Shown here piece after piece: positions 40,261 to 53,253 of a stretch of 64,000 bases of DNA. The notes beneath the pieces were generated by a model, which was not told the DNA's origin, did not search any database, and was given only the letters and a program-made list of their open reading frames with translations. Position 1 is the first letter of the stretch. Every line of letters begins with the position of its first letter. Both the position numbers and the translations under genes were made by a program. Origin of the DNA: Siphonodentalium dalli (taxonomy: Eukaryota > Mollusca > Scaphopoda > Gadilida > Siphonodentaliidae); assembly GCA_032622095.1 (NCBI GenBank), contig CP136063.1, forward strand, positions 142,637,450-142,701,449, in the 5' to 3' direction.

Positions 40261-41136
40261 GGGGAGACCCGGCCAAAGTGGATCACGTAAGGTTTTCTTG
40301 TACAAAATGCAACAGGCAATCAGAAATATTACCACTGTCAGTTTCTAATCATGATGGCATAACATTTGTCGTAGGATACATTCAGATGCATCTATAATTG
40401 GTTTGGTTGCTATGGTGATTTTTAATTTTGATCCACTTTGCCCGGCCGTCGGGCAAATCGGATCACCTCATCGGGCACATCAGCTAACGAATCCTTCTGA
40501 AAATGCAATACTACTCAACTAATCATATACTTTTCAGTTTTATTTATGACAATTATACATATTTATTGCAAATAATTAACATCGCGTTATTTTCAAACGT
40601 TCAATTTTTTCAATTATGGACATGCTCCGACAAGGCACGAGTTTTATCGACCCATCTTATTAAAATTGTCCAAATTCACTTAATCTACGCATGTGTACCG
40701 GAAGTTAGTCATGTTATGAATGATCCGCTTTGCCCGATCCGCTTTGCCCACAGCACATCTTTTGACAGTCCGGGGCATTACGCGGGTGTCCTATCGAATT
40801 TAGCAAATTTACTTATTGTCTTATTCCACACATGTATTGCCTAAGACACATCAACATTTATTCGGGTAGATGGGTATGTGATCAACGACCTGCGCAATAG
40901 ATGTGCGCAAACGCACAATAATTATAAATTTGGTAAAATCGTAAAATGTCGACGAAAATGTTATACTGGGCTACAAAATTTTAGTTTACGTTGTTCTCTG
41001 TTGAAATGTATAAAAGCTAACCCAACACGAAACGACCTTATTCTAAAATACGGATAGATAAGGAATAATTTGATAGTATTGAAATAATAAAGGTGATCGG
41101 CTTTGCCCGGGCGATCCGCTTTGCCCTGATCTCCCC
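40261..41136. mobile_element. TA-flanked TIR element with iterated GATCCGCTTTGCCC
   Basis: It lies between TA dinucleotides (40259-40260, 41137-41138) with ends GGGGAGACCCGGCCAAAG and GGGGAGATCAGGGCAAAG. The GATCCNCTTTGCCC box and its complement recur near 40284, 40432, 40723, 40735, 41097 and 41112. The internal 113-codon frame at 40503 resembles nothing known. TA flanks suggest a Tc1/mariner-like or related non-autonomous element. Confidence 0.65.
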
Positions 41137-41946
41137 TACGTTTGGTCACTATAATCACATTCCCCTGTGTCTGTCACGATGAAGGATGATAGCGTTTTTG
41201 TCTGAACCAATTGACATTCTTTTTATGAAACACTAAAGTGGCAGACATCTATTCTCGGCCGGTTGGATGACAATTATGAAGACTTCACTATAATTGTGTG
41301 CGATATTCACTCCAACCCCATGGGATTGGTTTATTTTTTGAAATATATAGCAAAATACCGAAGATTTCAATACATTCAATAAAATATATGTTTTTTCCTT
41401 AGAAAATACAAACCGATTATGTTGACATAATTGACGGAGTCAACTGTACCATAACATATCTGTACTAAATAATGATCTATAGTCTGCATACATCGCATTC
41501 AAATACAGTAATATCTACTATATATGCGACAATCGACAAACAGTTCTCGTTTTTTTTATCGTTTTAACATCGCGTTAACAAACTCGTGCAACAACGTTAA
41601 CACACTTGTATCGTTGAATCCGTGCCTCCATAAATATGATACATATTATACGGGGGGGGGGGGTGGTCTACACTATAAAGACCTTTGTCCCATATCCGGT
41701 TGTAACCAGCAATCTGATTGGCTACAACGCCACGTTTAAATCACCATGTCCCCTGCCACCCTTGGCAGCGGGGTATAATATAACTTGCGCGAAATATCGG
41801 GGTATATATATGAGCACGTGAAACATTGGACGAGTATGAATGGCCCTTGAACTTGCAGTTTCCGCCAATCGTGACGTTCCTTTCGCACGCCGAGTTTGAC
41901 GTCAGCTGGACAGGAGATAGGAAGAGGCTGCCAACGGAGCAACACT
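41137..41946. other. No gene recognised
   Basis: A G-run lies at about 41653-41662. No coding or RNA feature was supported. Confidence 0.3.
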
Positions 41947-43300
41947 AAGGGGCTTGTTACATGAACCGGGACAACTCGGCTAGCCGGGACAACTCGGTCT
42001 GCCGGGACAACTCGGTCGCGCTGTTACATGAGTCGAGACAACTCGGTAGAGCCCGAAGCCGCCATCGTACGCCGCCGCCGCCAGCCATATTGGTCACAAG
42101 CCGCCGCCAGCCATATTATTTCTAACGCCAGCCACATTTAAAAATCTCCGCCGCCGGAATTGTAAAATGGCTGAGCCATGTGCATGGGCTTATATATATG
42201 TCAAGCACAACTGTACTGTGAATCGCAAAGAACTAAACGCATTGCCTAATATTGGCATACTCGCATGGTTGTTATATTATCAGAACACCTGGCCCCTTAA
42301 TGTGGAATAGACTATCCCAATGCATGCTTTCATATAACTGAATGGGCGCATCCATTCGGTATTGAAAGGGTTAAAATATAAATTGTTTATATCGACAACA
42401 CCCAGTCTCAGACATCACTGGCATTTGTCAATATATACACATAAGAATAGAAAATAGTTTGAAATAGTATATATCATTACTATCCGGTTCATCATTCAAT
42501 GATGCATGCATGTATCGCAAGATGGCAGTGATGATAGCAGTCTGAAGTCGACAGAAGTCCCAATGTAACTACTTATACCGATTAGATGGGAAACTACATA
42601 GTATATCCATGCCAGTCCTTCGTGAATTTCGCCGTAATGGAAAAGCCCAACATCAAAAGATTACGTGTGGTCTGGAATTCTACGGGTTCACCACAAACGC
42701 TAAAAAAAACGGCATCTATAACCGATAACAGGGGATTAGGAACATTTCGGAAACGGAAATACGCTGAATGATAACATCTCAGCCGGCTGAGCCGCCATAT
42801 TTCGTCAGCCACGAACGTAGTGACTGAGTCGGCTTAGCTAGCTAACCAGCCACGAAAATCGGTTGAGCCAGCCATGAAAACTATTTGTCGTGGCTTCGGG
42901 GTCTACAACTCGGTCACCCGGGACAACTCGGTTTGACGTGCACAAAACTAGCTGTCAATCACCGAGTCACGGCGTAATGTTGGTGGTCATTATACGTCAC
43001 TCACATGACGCGAACATTATATTGGCCGACGTCATGAAAATTACAACGAATCGTGTAACGTTCCATGTTTTTATCCCGGCTATAGCCGGGATGACTCGCT
43101 GAACATTACATGGACCGAGTTGTCCCGGCTAACCGAGTTGTCCCGGTTAGGCGGGACGGGTTATCCCGGGTTGCCGAGTTGACTCGGTCAATGTAACAGC
43201 AAACCATTATTTTAGTGAGAAAGCACAAAGGACCGAGGCACCCGGCAAACCGAGTTGTCCCGGCTAGCCGAATTGTCCCGGCTCATGTAACAAGCCCCTT
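41947..43300. mobile_element. TIR element with iterated CCGGGACAACTCGG at both ends
   Basis: The ends are AAGGGGCTTGTTACATGA and its complement, continuing as inverted repeats through CCGGGACAA and TCGGCTAGCC. CCGGGACAACTCGG or its complement occurs three times in the left ~60 bp, at about 42919, and at least four more times (some with one change) between 43098 and 43285. The interior has CCGCCGCCAGCCATATT and CAGCCACGAA repeats and no transposase frame. The target duplication is unresolved. Confidence 0.7.
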
Positions 43301-43815
43301 TAAAGCAACCTAACATTAAATATTAACTATACCCCCTAAAATGCTACCTTTTATTAATTTTACGAAAATTATAAAATTAAGCTATTGTGGTTGCTGGCTA
43401 TCGTTATATCAAAAGATTTGAAGAACCCATGACGAATGCACATCATCGAGTATCAATTGGCTCGAAATGAAACAACACATTCCAAAATTCTAGAATTAAT
43501 TCATGCCTCTGATTTCATAGCAGCGACTATTGTCGGTCTCTTGTACTGCCAGATACAATCTCAAGAATTAATAAAAACGTTTCTATTTTATATTTTGCTC
43601 AGGAAATTTGCCGAACAAGAAACAATTAAAACGTCCCATATGCATGGTGAAGGTATATTTTCCTCAACATTACACTAGTGTCTCACAATCGCCGGGAAAA
43701 AAATTCAATAAACTTACGCAGGACTATATTAACCAAAAGATTGCACTAGACAAATACTGTAAAACAAAAAAACTTGATTGATTCTCTTCTTGATTCCAAC
43801 CAAAGACCGAGTATA
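43301..43815. other. No gene recognised
   Basis: No supported feature between the two TIR elements. Confidence 0.3.
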
Positions 43816-46427
43816 CACTGTAAAAAAAAAATGGACGCATGACGCGTCGGATGTGTTCTAAGTAGAACGGAATCATGCCATTAAATGTTCTGAGTAGAAC
43901 ACATGTGTTCTGTAATCATCACTAATGGTTCTGGTTTAGAACACTAGTGTTCTGCTTACAGAAAACCACAGTTCTGAACATTTGGAAATGATGTACACCG
44001 GACTGAAAGTCTGTATTAAACGTATTCATGTTGAAATAAGAGTGTGGTGGTTATCGTACCAACACATAAGTATCAAACTTAATCAGAGTCAGTCACATTT
44101 CTCAGGTATAAGCACAGCAATTTCACTGTACCTCTATTGAATTGCGCAAAACTATCGATAGACAGTACATGTATATATTCTGTTTTATACGTTGAATTAA
44201 ACAAAAGTAAAACAACATTAAACTTTATAAACACATTTCTCATGCTCACACTTACTGGCATAGAACACATGTGTCTGTTTGGGAACACATTTGTTCTGGT
44301 TGTGACTCAAAACCAGAACACCTGAGTAAGTTTCAGAACACATGTGTTCTAGTGGTATAACTTGTTCGCACAGATTTGCAGAAACGCGCATGCGCATATT
44401 TGACTTCCAGGCTTTGTTTTGAATCTGGCATCGAGTGAAGTTATTCAGAAACAAATATTTCGTTTTATTCACCAGGTATGTAGACATATATTTATTCATA
44501 ACCGCAGGGTAGATTATGATAATGCAGACTATTCAGATTTTGTTCGGACTTTTCGTGAGTTCAGATTGCACTTTTGAAACTTTGTGAACATGACAGCAAA
44601 AGCTGACACAAAAGAATATAGAATTGGCGCCTAATCCAATGAAGATATGTTTTTTATTTTACGAACGTAATGCTACCTCATTGTTTCAGATAGTTATCTA
44701 TCGTGTTTCATTGGTTCGATAGGCTCAGTATAATACATGTCACTTCGTGACAATTTATTATTTGCAATTTCGATCTAAATGTCAACTGGTTGAATGTTGT
44801 TTATTTCCAGGGACCTTAGTGATCTGAACAATTATGTAGATAAATATACATGTAAACTTGACTTTAACATATTTAACTATAATTTTTATGTTCTTTTTTT
44901 CTTTTCTTTTTTGTTCTTTTCAGGGTGTACGTGGGAACTATATGGAAAATCGGCTTGTCACAAGGGAGTTGGAGGTACCATGAATTCTGATATGTTTACT
45001 AGAAAGTGCTGATAGGCTGCAGGGGATGAACAGTTTCTTTTGAGGACTAATGTACGTGTGGTTGACCGAGAAATACAGCGATGGTACATGTAGCTTTACT
45101 GCTACTGATTGCTGCCTACTATGTGTTAAAATTACCCGATCCTTAACCTTTATCGTCAATGTGACTGTTCCAAAAATATGTAACGCAGGAACCATATACA
45201 AGAAAAACGTCCACAAGATACAAGACATTCATAAAGGAAATTAGTGTGTGTATTAGTGATTGGGAGTAATCCCTGACGATTGTTTGTGAATGGGGTAGAA
45301 AACTCATGCTAGTAACCAGATGTTTGTGCCATACACGAAATGATTCATTTCCTTCAATGCTCCAATGTGTTTCAACAAGAAATTTCTAACCCTTTCTGTA
45401 ATGAATGGATTCTCCTATTAATTTATAAAAGTGTACATTGGAACGTTTTTAGAAATACAGATAATACAAGAGCAGAATGATTCATATTCATTGATGGGAA
45501 ATGTTCAATTATTGTCTTAATTTACTATATCAGTTCTTCGATAGATCTAACATAAATGGTGCATTTTGCCCTCATTAATAATTGTTTTACTTCATTTCAA
45601 AACTTCTATTTGACATCTACATATAACTATACTGATGATCTATCCATACTAAGATTATATAATTGATTTCTGGTGCCTGATTGCCTTGTATATTATTTCA
45701 CTGTTTCACTGTCTGTCATAGTTACATTTCTTGTCGTTGTTATTTCATAAGGTTAATGTTTCATGTATATTATATATCGTATAAAATAAAAACATATAAT
45801 TGAACTTTGTTTAAGGTGAACTTTCTTGTGGATTAGATTCCTGTTTCTGCCATGTGGTTTGTCAACATTAAACTGTTTACAGTATGTCAGAAAATCGTTA
45901 AGAAATTGAGTAAATGCAGAAATGTGCAAGTTTCGTGTGTGTCTGCCTTCAACCATTTTAGAACATACCATCTATTATTATCGTAAACCTCAATGTGGAA
46001 ATCGGATAGGCAAATTTGACTTTTTCATAAATACATATTGTTATTTCATAAGTTAATGTTTATTCCTTTATTCCTGTTTCTGCCATATGCTCAAACAGTG
46101 GTTTCCAGCAAACAGACTTGTAACATTAATTCTAATTAATGCATAAATTGGAAATTACTAACAAATTTTACTATTTCCGAACACATGTGTTCTAATTGTT
46201 GGTTCAGAACACATTTTGGTGTTCATTATCTGTTCCATCCCCCCGACGCGTAAAATGTTCTAATCAGAACACATAATAAGTGTTCTGGTTTCTCTAACCA
46301 GAACACGTTCTGTTTGGTATGTGTTCTGATATTAGAACACATGTTGTCCCATTTCAAAACACATTCTATGTGTTCTATATCTGTTACATTTTGGTGTTCT
46401 ATTTGGTGTTCTGGCCTTATGACAGTG
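43816..46427. mobile_element. TA-flanked element with clustered AGAACACATGTGTTCT boxes
   Basis: It sits between TA dinucleotides (43814-43815, 46428-46429) with short ends CACTGT / ACAGTG, followed inside by GACGCGTCGG (left) and CCGACGCG (46242). AGAACA and TGTTCT boxes, often joined as AGAACACATGTGTTCT or AGAACACTAGTGTTCT, cluster at 43852-43985, 44263-44356 and 46178-46410, more than twenty half-boxes in all. No transposase frame was found in the 2.6 kb. The ends are short, so the boundaries are moderately certain. Confidence 0.55.
44924..45012 (+). other. Exon-like segment after a very strong acceptor
   Basis: A long pyrimidine tract (TTCTTTTTTTCTTTTC...TTTTCAG) ends at 44923. The following segment is open in a frame ending ...CHKGVGGTMNSDMFTRKC and stop (three cysteines), which needs a phase-1 donor. 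In the phase matching the donor at 5126 it gives about 22 codons and a stop. It could be an alternative terminal exon or chance. Confidence 0.25.
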
Positions 46428-47027
46428 TAGCGTGTTGGTAAAACAGATGGCAATATAATCTGGATGAGACTCCATCTTGTTTTACTAAATAAGGGTGATA
46501 CAATATTTATAGAACAAATAGAACGTTCTTGGGTAGCTGGTAGCCAAAGGATGGAGCCATCCTATACTTTAACTAATGTATAGTAACAACAAGCTTTTGT
46601 ACTAGTATACATGTATTTCAATGTAAAACTAGGTATATTGGGACGCGTCTACACCTTATAATTGTGCCAATTATATAGCAACCGTAAGCAAATAGCTCAT
46701 ATATGTCCCACCATTCCTCGCACCCACGATGAGTGTATGCTGCTATGAAGAAAATGAGCAACTTACAGAAACTTTTACCACAGCTGTCATAATTCCTACC
46801 AACCATCTATTACACGCTTGTTCCCAGAAGTACAGTGTTATTGCTGTTCCATGTTTACGTTCAATACGCATCTCATTGACGTAAAATGACGTACATGTAT
46901 GACGTTCGCCTCAACCATGAAACCGGAAGTATAAAATAAAATCATCATCAACACCTGTGTGCCTTAATAAACATTCTAAGCCTGTATTTTTAATGCACGG
47001 ATTCTAGGACGCGAAGCGTGTAATAAA
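46428..47027. other. No gene recognised
   Basis: No supported feature. Confidence 0.3.
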
Positions 47028-47183
47028 CACAGAACGACACGATGTGTAAATGAGTAGTCGATACGGCACTCGTGCTGTCGCGGACGGATAGAAATCGAGG
47101 AGCAAGCGCCTCTCGTTCTATCCTTCCGCGACAGCACTCGTGCCGTATCGACAAACCCATTTACACATCGTGTCGTTCTGTGT
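47028..47183. repeat. Long near-perfect hairpin (~75-bp arms)
   Basis: CACAGAACGACACGATGTGT at 47028 pairs with the end at about 47183. The stem continues through CGATACGGCACTCGTGCTGT and CGCGG to a short loop near 47101-47107, with only a few mismatches. No ORF. TTCTAGGACGCGAAGCGTG just before it suggests a foldback MITE. Confidence 0.8.
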
Positions 47184-48228
47184 ATGTATGAGATGGATCA
47201 TAATACTGGCATTGTGTTTACGATTACGATTCTTCGGAACGCGTGCATTGCTTGCGCCAGGATGTATGGCCACCAAGGTCTATAGTTATACCAACGGTAA
47301 AACTTTTGATGTTATTTAATTTGAATCGAAATACTTTCGGAGTTCGAAAGGTGTACATGCCATAAATCAATTAATTATCAACGGTTATAAGGAATGTTCT
47401 GATATGCGGGCAGTGGAGTCTTAAATGTCTTGCAATGTACAGTTTGATAGTGTTCTCATTCTAAACACTTCTTAATACACAGCTGGCTATGCACGTGGCA
47501 AATGTACACATTTGGCTTCTCTATTGGTAGATTAGAGCCCGAGAAACTATCTTTATCCATATCTGCACCGATTCTTTTTATATAATATATGGATCAAGCA
47601 AATATGTTGTAGTATAATCATGTGTGGTGTGATGGACAATAGAGGCACACTGTTCCCAAACAGTCTTCACGTACGTTGCACAACCCATTGAATGACTACA
47701 CATTGTGTGCATCAACTTGTGTTTTGTCTTCGAGAGTTGCCGGTCCTAGCATGATATGTTAATAATGTTTCTCCACAATGCCAACAATGGTGTTCTTGGG
47801 AAGCAACTGAACACATTATAACTTATATATAGTTACAATGATTAGCACTGCTTCGGAAATTGATCGCAAGATACAGTTTACTTAAAACTTTATGTCTGTG
47901 ACTGATGTTCCCTTCACTCAATTTGCAACAGTCTTTCTATGAAGGTTGTCATACGAAGGGCATGTCCCGGGCCTGTGTGGTACCAGAATGAACATGGTGG
48001 CACGTGTTTATAGGTAAGACTTTGGACATGTTCCAGCATGGTGCAAATATGAGGGCCACGTATAAAAGTATTCTAAAAGTGGGAGTAGTAATACATGAAC
48101 GCCGTAGCCTGAATTTAGGCATCCTCTTATGTCACGATATGACCTTAGCTGTTGAAAGTGACATTAAACCTCAATTAGCTAACTAACTAACCAACGGTAT
48201 GTCACGTGGAATGCCAGCTATAGTAAGG
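47184..48228. other. No gene; SINE-like tail at ~48130-48195
   Basis: TGTCACGATATGACCTTAGC, GTGACATTAAACCTC and a CTAA microsatellite at 48135-48193 resemble the GACGTTAAAC + simple-repeat tail of mollusc SINEs. No pol III A/B boxes were recognised upstream. The rest shows nothing. Confidence 0.35.
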
Positions 48229-48298
48229 TATATATAGGGTAGAAATGCTGTGCGTTTCGTGTTGTTCTGTCAAGGTGATGTCACTGAGACAATATGAA
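48229..48298 (+). promoter_or_regulatory. Possible TATA promoter and short first exon
   Basis: TATATATA at 48229-48236 is followed, about 40 bp later, by ATG at 48278 opening MSLRQYE and then a GTGAGT donor at 48299 (phase 0). The spacing is typical of a small first exon. No matching acceptor exon was found, so this is a weak call. Confidence 0.25.
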
Positions 48299-48884
48299 GT
48301 GAGTGTTATATTAAATGTGGTATATAGATGTTTTGCATAATTATTTGACGTGTATTGGCTCAAATTTACATTTACGTTTTATCCTATAGATAAGATAATA
48401 AAAGGACGCTTTTGTGCAATGCTGATGAACAAACTCACAATCAACTTGTCACGGAAACTTAAATAGTTAGCACAATCACACCAGTGCCATAGATAGAATC
48501 TGGTTTCTCTTGAAATAATTTCATATGGAATGTTCGCTAAAAGGAAATTCACTCACCAAATAGTGTTATTTACTAAATAGTGTTCATAGGGTACCGTAAT
48601 ATTTGTGTAATGATAATGATACGATCACCACATTGTTTCACAAGGAAGCCCCACCACTGAAGAATAACCCGTGGTTCGTTTTGGTATATTACCATGTATA
48701 CATTTGTACATAATTATGCCAATGCGCTGTGTATGTATATACATAACGGCATCGATGTAGCACCGTTCGACCAATGGATTCTCATCATGTACAGCGATTA
48801 TCATTGCCTTGAAAAGATATGTTGCGTTATGTGACCAATATTATCCATTCTATTTAAGTATGGCATTTACAGAACAGGTAGACA

Positions 48885-49225
48885 ATGACACATTTAATTT
48901 GACGTATTTCCCACATCGATATGTTGAAGATCACCATAGATACATACGAATAGGTGCACACTTTCGAAACTGGACAAGCCTTTGAACAGATTCCCATCAA
49001 ATACAGTATATTATTACTGAAGAATTTCACTGTCACAATGATTCACCATGTGTGGTGCTGTCTGTGTGACATCAGCAGAGCAAATTCTACAGTGCTACTA
49101 TGCTATATCTGATAGGAATCATTTTAAGGGTTTTTTTCTGGTTTCGAAAGGGTGCACCTATTCATATATATCTTTTGTAATCGTCAACCTATCATTGTGG
49201 GAGATACGTCAAATTAAAGGTGCGA
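48885..49225. repeat. Inverted repeat with ~95-bp arms
   Basis: TGACGTATTTCCCACATCGA ... GTGCACACTTTCGAAAC (48899-48971) is repeated in reverse at about 49142-49217 (TTTCGAAAGGGTGCACCTAT ... GAGATACGTCAAATTAAAGG). The spacer is about 170 bp. Confidence 0.7.
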
Positions 49226-51809
49226 ATATAGTCTAAAGAACTGGGTATGTGGCATTATCGCACAGGGGATTTTGATGAGTTTTGTTCGCAAGAAAGTCTA
49301 TGCTCAATATAGGTCCGATAGTTATTAACCTTGTATTAAGGTATACTCATTGTGGGGCTGTCGCACCAGGGGACATGTGTGTTGATTTGGTTTCGTTTTG
49401 CTGATAGGGATTTTTCGTTGTTTTAACGCGAGGCCATATCACGCCGTTGACAGTATAACTGTTAACAGGTGGATGAATTATCGCACACGTGGTTAATTTC
49501 ACCGGTAAATTACTCCACTGCGCATCGAAACCACCGACTCCGGGAAAGCAACTTACAAACTTGCCCTGCTACACGTATTACGTTACCTTCCTTGTGATTA
49601 GATAGGAAATCTGTGCATATCAGCTTCAAGATTGCTGACCGACTCAATTTGGCCTAATATGCCGTGCATCTTAATGTACCAACTGAGCCACCGGGGGCCC
49701 AAACTACCATATATTTATTTCTTAATATGATAAAACATGATAAAATTAACATGGAATACGTTAGCAACCAGTTCCCTCATAATCTTAAGGAAACACTTGA
49801 TTTTACGGAAAGTAGTCAACCCTCTTTACTATTCTAAAAAAAAATTCTTGTTAACAAATTGAGTTTTTAAAGTACAAGTTTTCAAATTTTGACACATTGT
49901 TGAGGTATGACTGAGTTGAAGGGCGAAACAAGTTTGAATCTTCATGAAAAAATTGGGTAAAGTTTCCAAAAGTTCCGACATTATGTGAAAATAGAAAGGG
50001 ACATCCCACCAGTTCATAGTTTATCATAACCGTACATATGCCCTGGTCATATATGTCATACAGAGAAAACATGCAGTCAAAGGAATCGATTATTTGACTA
50101 AAAATGGAGAAAAAATGCACATCGAGACTAGGAGCAGTCTCTCGTACTTTCTGAAACTGTTGACATTTTTATAACCCGGAATTAGTATCACTGTATGTGA
50201 CCGACAGGAGACGCCTGACAATATTTTATAAAAATGAAAAATGCGAGGGGGGGGGGGGGGGCAACAAAATCGAAAACTAAGAGTATTTTGTGAATTGGCT
50301 CACGGACTAAACAGGAGAACAACAGGCTAACTGATATTTTTTTTTGATGTTGTCTCACGAAAGTTTACTTACGATATGCTAAGGTCACGTCTTATATACC
50401 AGATTTGTGACCAACACATGAACGCCAACCTCAAATCGACGAACCCACAAACTCATTTTCCCAAGAGAACCTTATAGTTAGCTGAATTTGCCACGTTGTG
50501 TCTACTGAATGAACCACATGGCTTCCTAAAATAGGCCTCTGTGGCTCATGGACGTTGACTTATTCAATATGCCACATCGTTTCCTATAACTGGTCATTGT
50601 CGTGCTCTGTCGACCGAAACAACTGATGTCCAGAATGCCTTTGAATCCGCGGTTATATAGTACCTCTGGGAACTTTTAGGATACCACACGTGTGTTCAAT
50701 ATTCGCGTTTTCTGCAAAGGAAACACCACATGGACACACAATATATGCAATATCCCCGCGATCGGCGGTCGGTAGACCACATCGACCAACGTTTGTTTTA
50801 AATAGCCACAGCTATCTTTAAAGGTACTCAAGCCGATTCGACGGTCCCCATATCATCAGAATCCAACAACAACAACATATTTTGAAATGCCGCTTCAGAA
50901 ATCAGAATCGATTAATTTCCCAAAAATAATGCTAACCACAGTCAACTATAGTATAAAATTGTCCAAAACCTGTTATTTATCAACGTTTTGTTCAACGAAT
51001 ATTTGACAGTTTGTCAATTATCTGACACAAAAAAGCCACTGAATTTTAGGGTTATCGACCTTCATCCGCAATTTGGTCAGATGAGTTCTTCTCGTCGGCT
51101 GTTTACTGGGCCACTAAAATTAAATTAATAGATTTCAAACATCGATATCTGATCACTCCTAGCTTTGATGGGTGGGTTCCTCGACTCGAATCATATATTT
51201 TTTACCCCCGAAGCCAAGGAAATAGTAATCTGCGAACGTTAATTCGGATTGAGTACCTTTAACTAGCGATTACACATCACGACAATCAAAATATGACTAC
51301 AAATACAGGAATATTGGAACGATGGGATGAAGATTACAGCTATCACTATAGTGTAAACGTTATTACAACTACTATTACTACCCTTCCCGGTAACACCAGA
51401 AAACCCGCCTTGCTTTCCTTTATATGTTGACGGTAACGGGACAAAGGGTATGCATTTCAAAGATATATTCCGCATTATTATATTGTCAACAGTCATGGGT
51501 GTCATGCGTTACCGTGAAAAGCAGAATTCCCACATAATACATGTAGTTAATGTTATTTGGTTGTGCATCATGAACTGGGACACTATCGATTGAACAAAAA
51601 TCAAGCCCGGTGATCACTGCACGCCTCGACGACACATCCTTCCAAGTAGCATATCAATTGAAACACAAAATAGCCTATTAAAGAACAATCTTTCTAAATA
51701 AATTGACGGCTCGGGCACAAAAACGAATGAGTCGCGATAACAAAAGACGGAACAATGAACGTGTTATTTGCACAGTATTGTGAGCAATTATGAACTTAAA
51801 TTTTCACCG
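49226..51809. other. No gene recognised
   Basis: A G-run lies near 50247-50261. No coding, RNA or clear repeat structure was supported. Confidence 0.3.
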
Positions 51810-51975
51810 CAGTTCCTGTAGTCCAGGAGATAATGGTCGATCTCTGCACCCCCGGACTCAACTTCACCCCACAATTTTCTTTTCTTAATGTCTCCTCTAA
51901 TTTTTTTCGGTTGTTAACAAGAAACAAAAATGACAGCAGAGACTTCATACAAGATGGCGTCCATCATGGAGGCCA
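51810..51975. repeat. Interspersed repeat W, copy 1
   Basis: AATGTCTCCTCTAATTTTTT, CGGTTGTTAACAAGAA and CAAGATGGCGTCCATCATGG match the reverse complement of about 61465-61625. An AAGATGGCG (YY1-like) core is present in both. Confidence 0.7.
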
Positions 51976-52001
51976 TTTTTTTTATATGCACCAGGTATCT
52001 T

Positions 52002-52445
52002 GGAATCACTGAACTAAATGGTTTCCCATAGGCGATAGTGTTAACGTTTCGGCCAAATTCACTGAATTGAAGCCTGCAGGCCATACCAGTGATGTTTACC
52101 CAGCTAGATTGACACCAGTTGATCACGAAAATGCAAGAAAAATCATATGTCATATGTTTACTTTTTAAAATAAATCCCCAAGTCTACGACAGGCTATCTC
52201 ACAGCCAAATTTGATCTGGAAAAACCCAGAACTACAGCAGCTAGTTAAATAAATTTCCCGCTCACAAAAATCCATTCCCCCATTCATTCACCAGTTTAAA
52301 TTATTTAGATATTATGTACAAATCAAATAAACGCGATGTCATCCTTTAATAATGTGTCGCATGTATCAGGTGAAGGTCATTCTTCAGTTACCTTCACCTT
52401 TATTATTCCACGGTGTACTCGCTCCCCGACTCTAGAACACATTTA
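52002..52445 (+). repeat. 444-bp direct duplication, copy 1
   Basis: Same length as 53254-53697 with about 11 substitutions and no indels by eye. After an acceptor-like TTTCCCATAG (ending at 52031) an open segment to a stop at 52168 contains SVNVSAKFTELKPAGHTSDV and YPARLTPVDHENARKI. The product is unknown. It does not start TG or end CA, so it is not an LTR. Confidence 0.85.
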
Positions 52446-53253
52446 TATCGAGCAGTAGTGGTTTATTTTTCCAATATGAGGCATCCTGAAAATTAGTGTC
52501 AATCCTCAAAATAAAGCAAAAAAATTTAGATTTATTTTTCAATTTTACTAGCTGATGCATCTCGTATATTAAAGTGAAGTATGCCCTTATATACCATAAT
52601 ATTACTAAATTGAAGAGGAAATGTTAATATACATTTTGAGAGGGATATCTTGTCCAATTTTAAACACTTTTCATGCAGAATTTGGCAATTTATAATAAAC
52701 AATTTCCAAAATTAACAGAAAATTTAAATAAAAAATACTTTAATAGCAATATAAAGCAACCATAAGTCAATTTAAATATCTAAACATAATGATACAACAT
52801 CAGACACAGCCTCAGGCATGAACTGTTACCAGATGGCAGGACATACTGTCTGTTTAACAAACCTGCCATGACAATTTTGCACGACAGTAACTCTAGTGGT
52901 GATGCCATCACCCCCCCCCGACTTGGGGTGGGGCTACGGTCCCCGATAGGACTACTTGGTGTCGGAAAAGCTTAATTGGGTCAACTCACCTTTTCCCAAT
53001 GGGGGGGGGGGGGGGCAAACACTACTCAAAATTGTGGGAGGGGGGCTTTAGACCCCCTGACCCCCTAATGGTACATGATGTCCATGCAAAATTCCCAGAT
53101 TTATCACTTTCTTTACTATCTACAGGCGAATCCATGGGTTCTTCTTTAAATATGTCCAAAATGTGGTCATTATCATTTGAAAATAAGAAATATGGAATTA
53201 ACAACTTATCATGGCGAGACGTGAAATTTCGTAAAATTCAAATTTGTCTTATA
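52446..53253. other. Spacer between the duplications
   Basis: AT-rich sequence with a C-run near 52912-52919, a G-run at 53001-53015, and GACCCCCTGACCCCCTAATG. No gene was supported. Confidence 0.4.

Noticed and set aside
40503-40844. 113-codon ORF as a gene
   Set aside because: It lies wholly inside a non-autonomous TIR element and resembles no known protein.
43850-46400. Functional glucocorticoid-type response elements
   Set aside because: The half-sites are 4 bp apart rather than 3, and the receptor class is not expected in a mollusc; transposase sites are likelier.
48000-48195. Complete tRNA-derived SINE
   Set aside because: Only the tail resembles a SINE; no A or B box could be recognised upstream.
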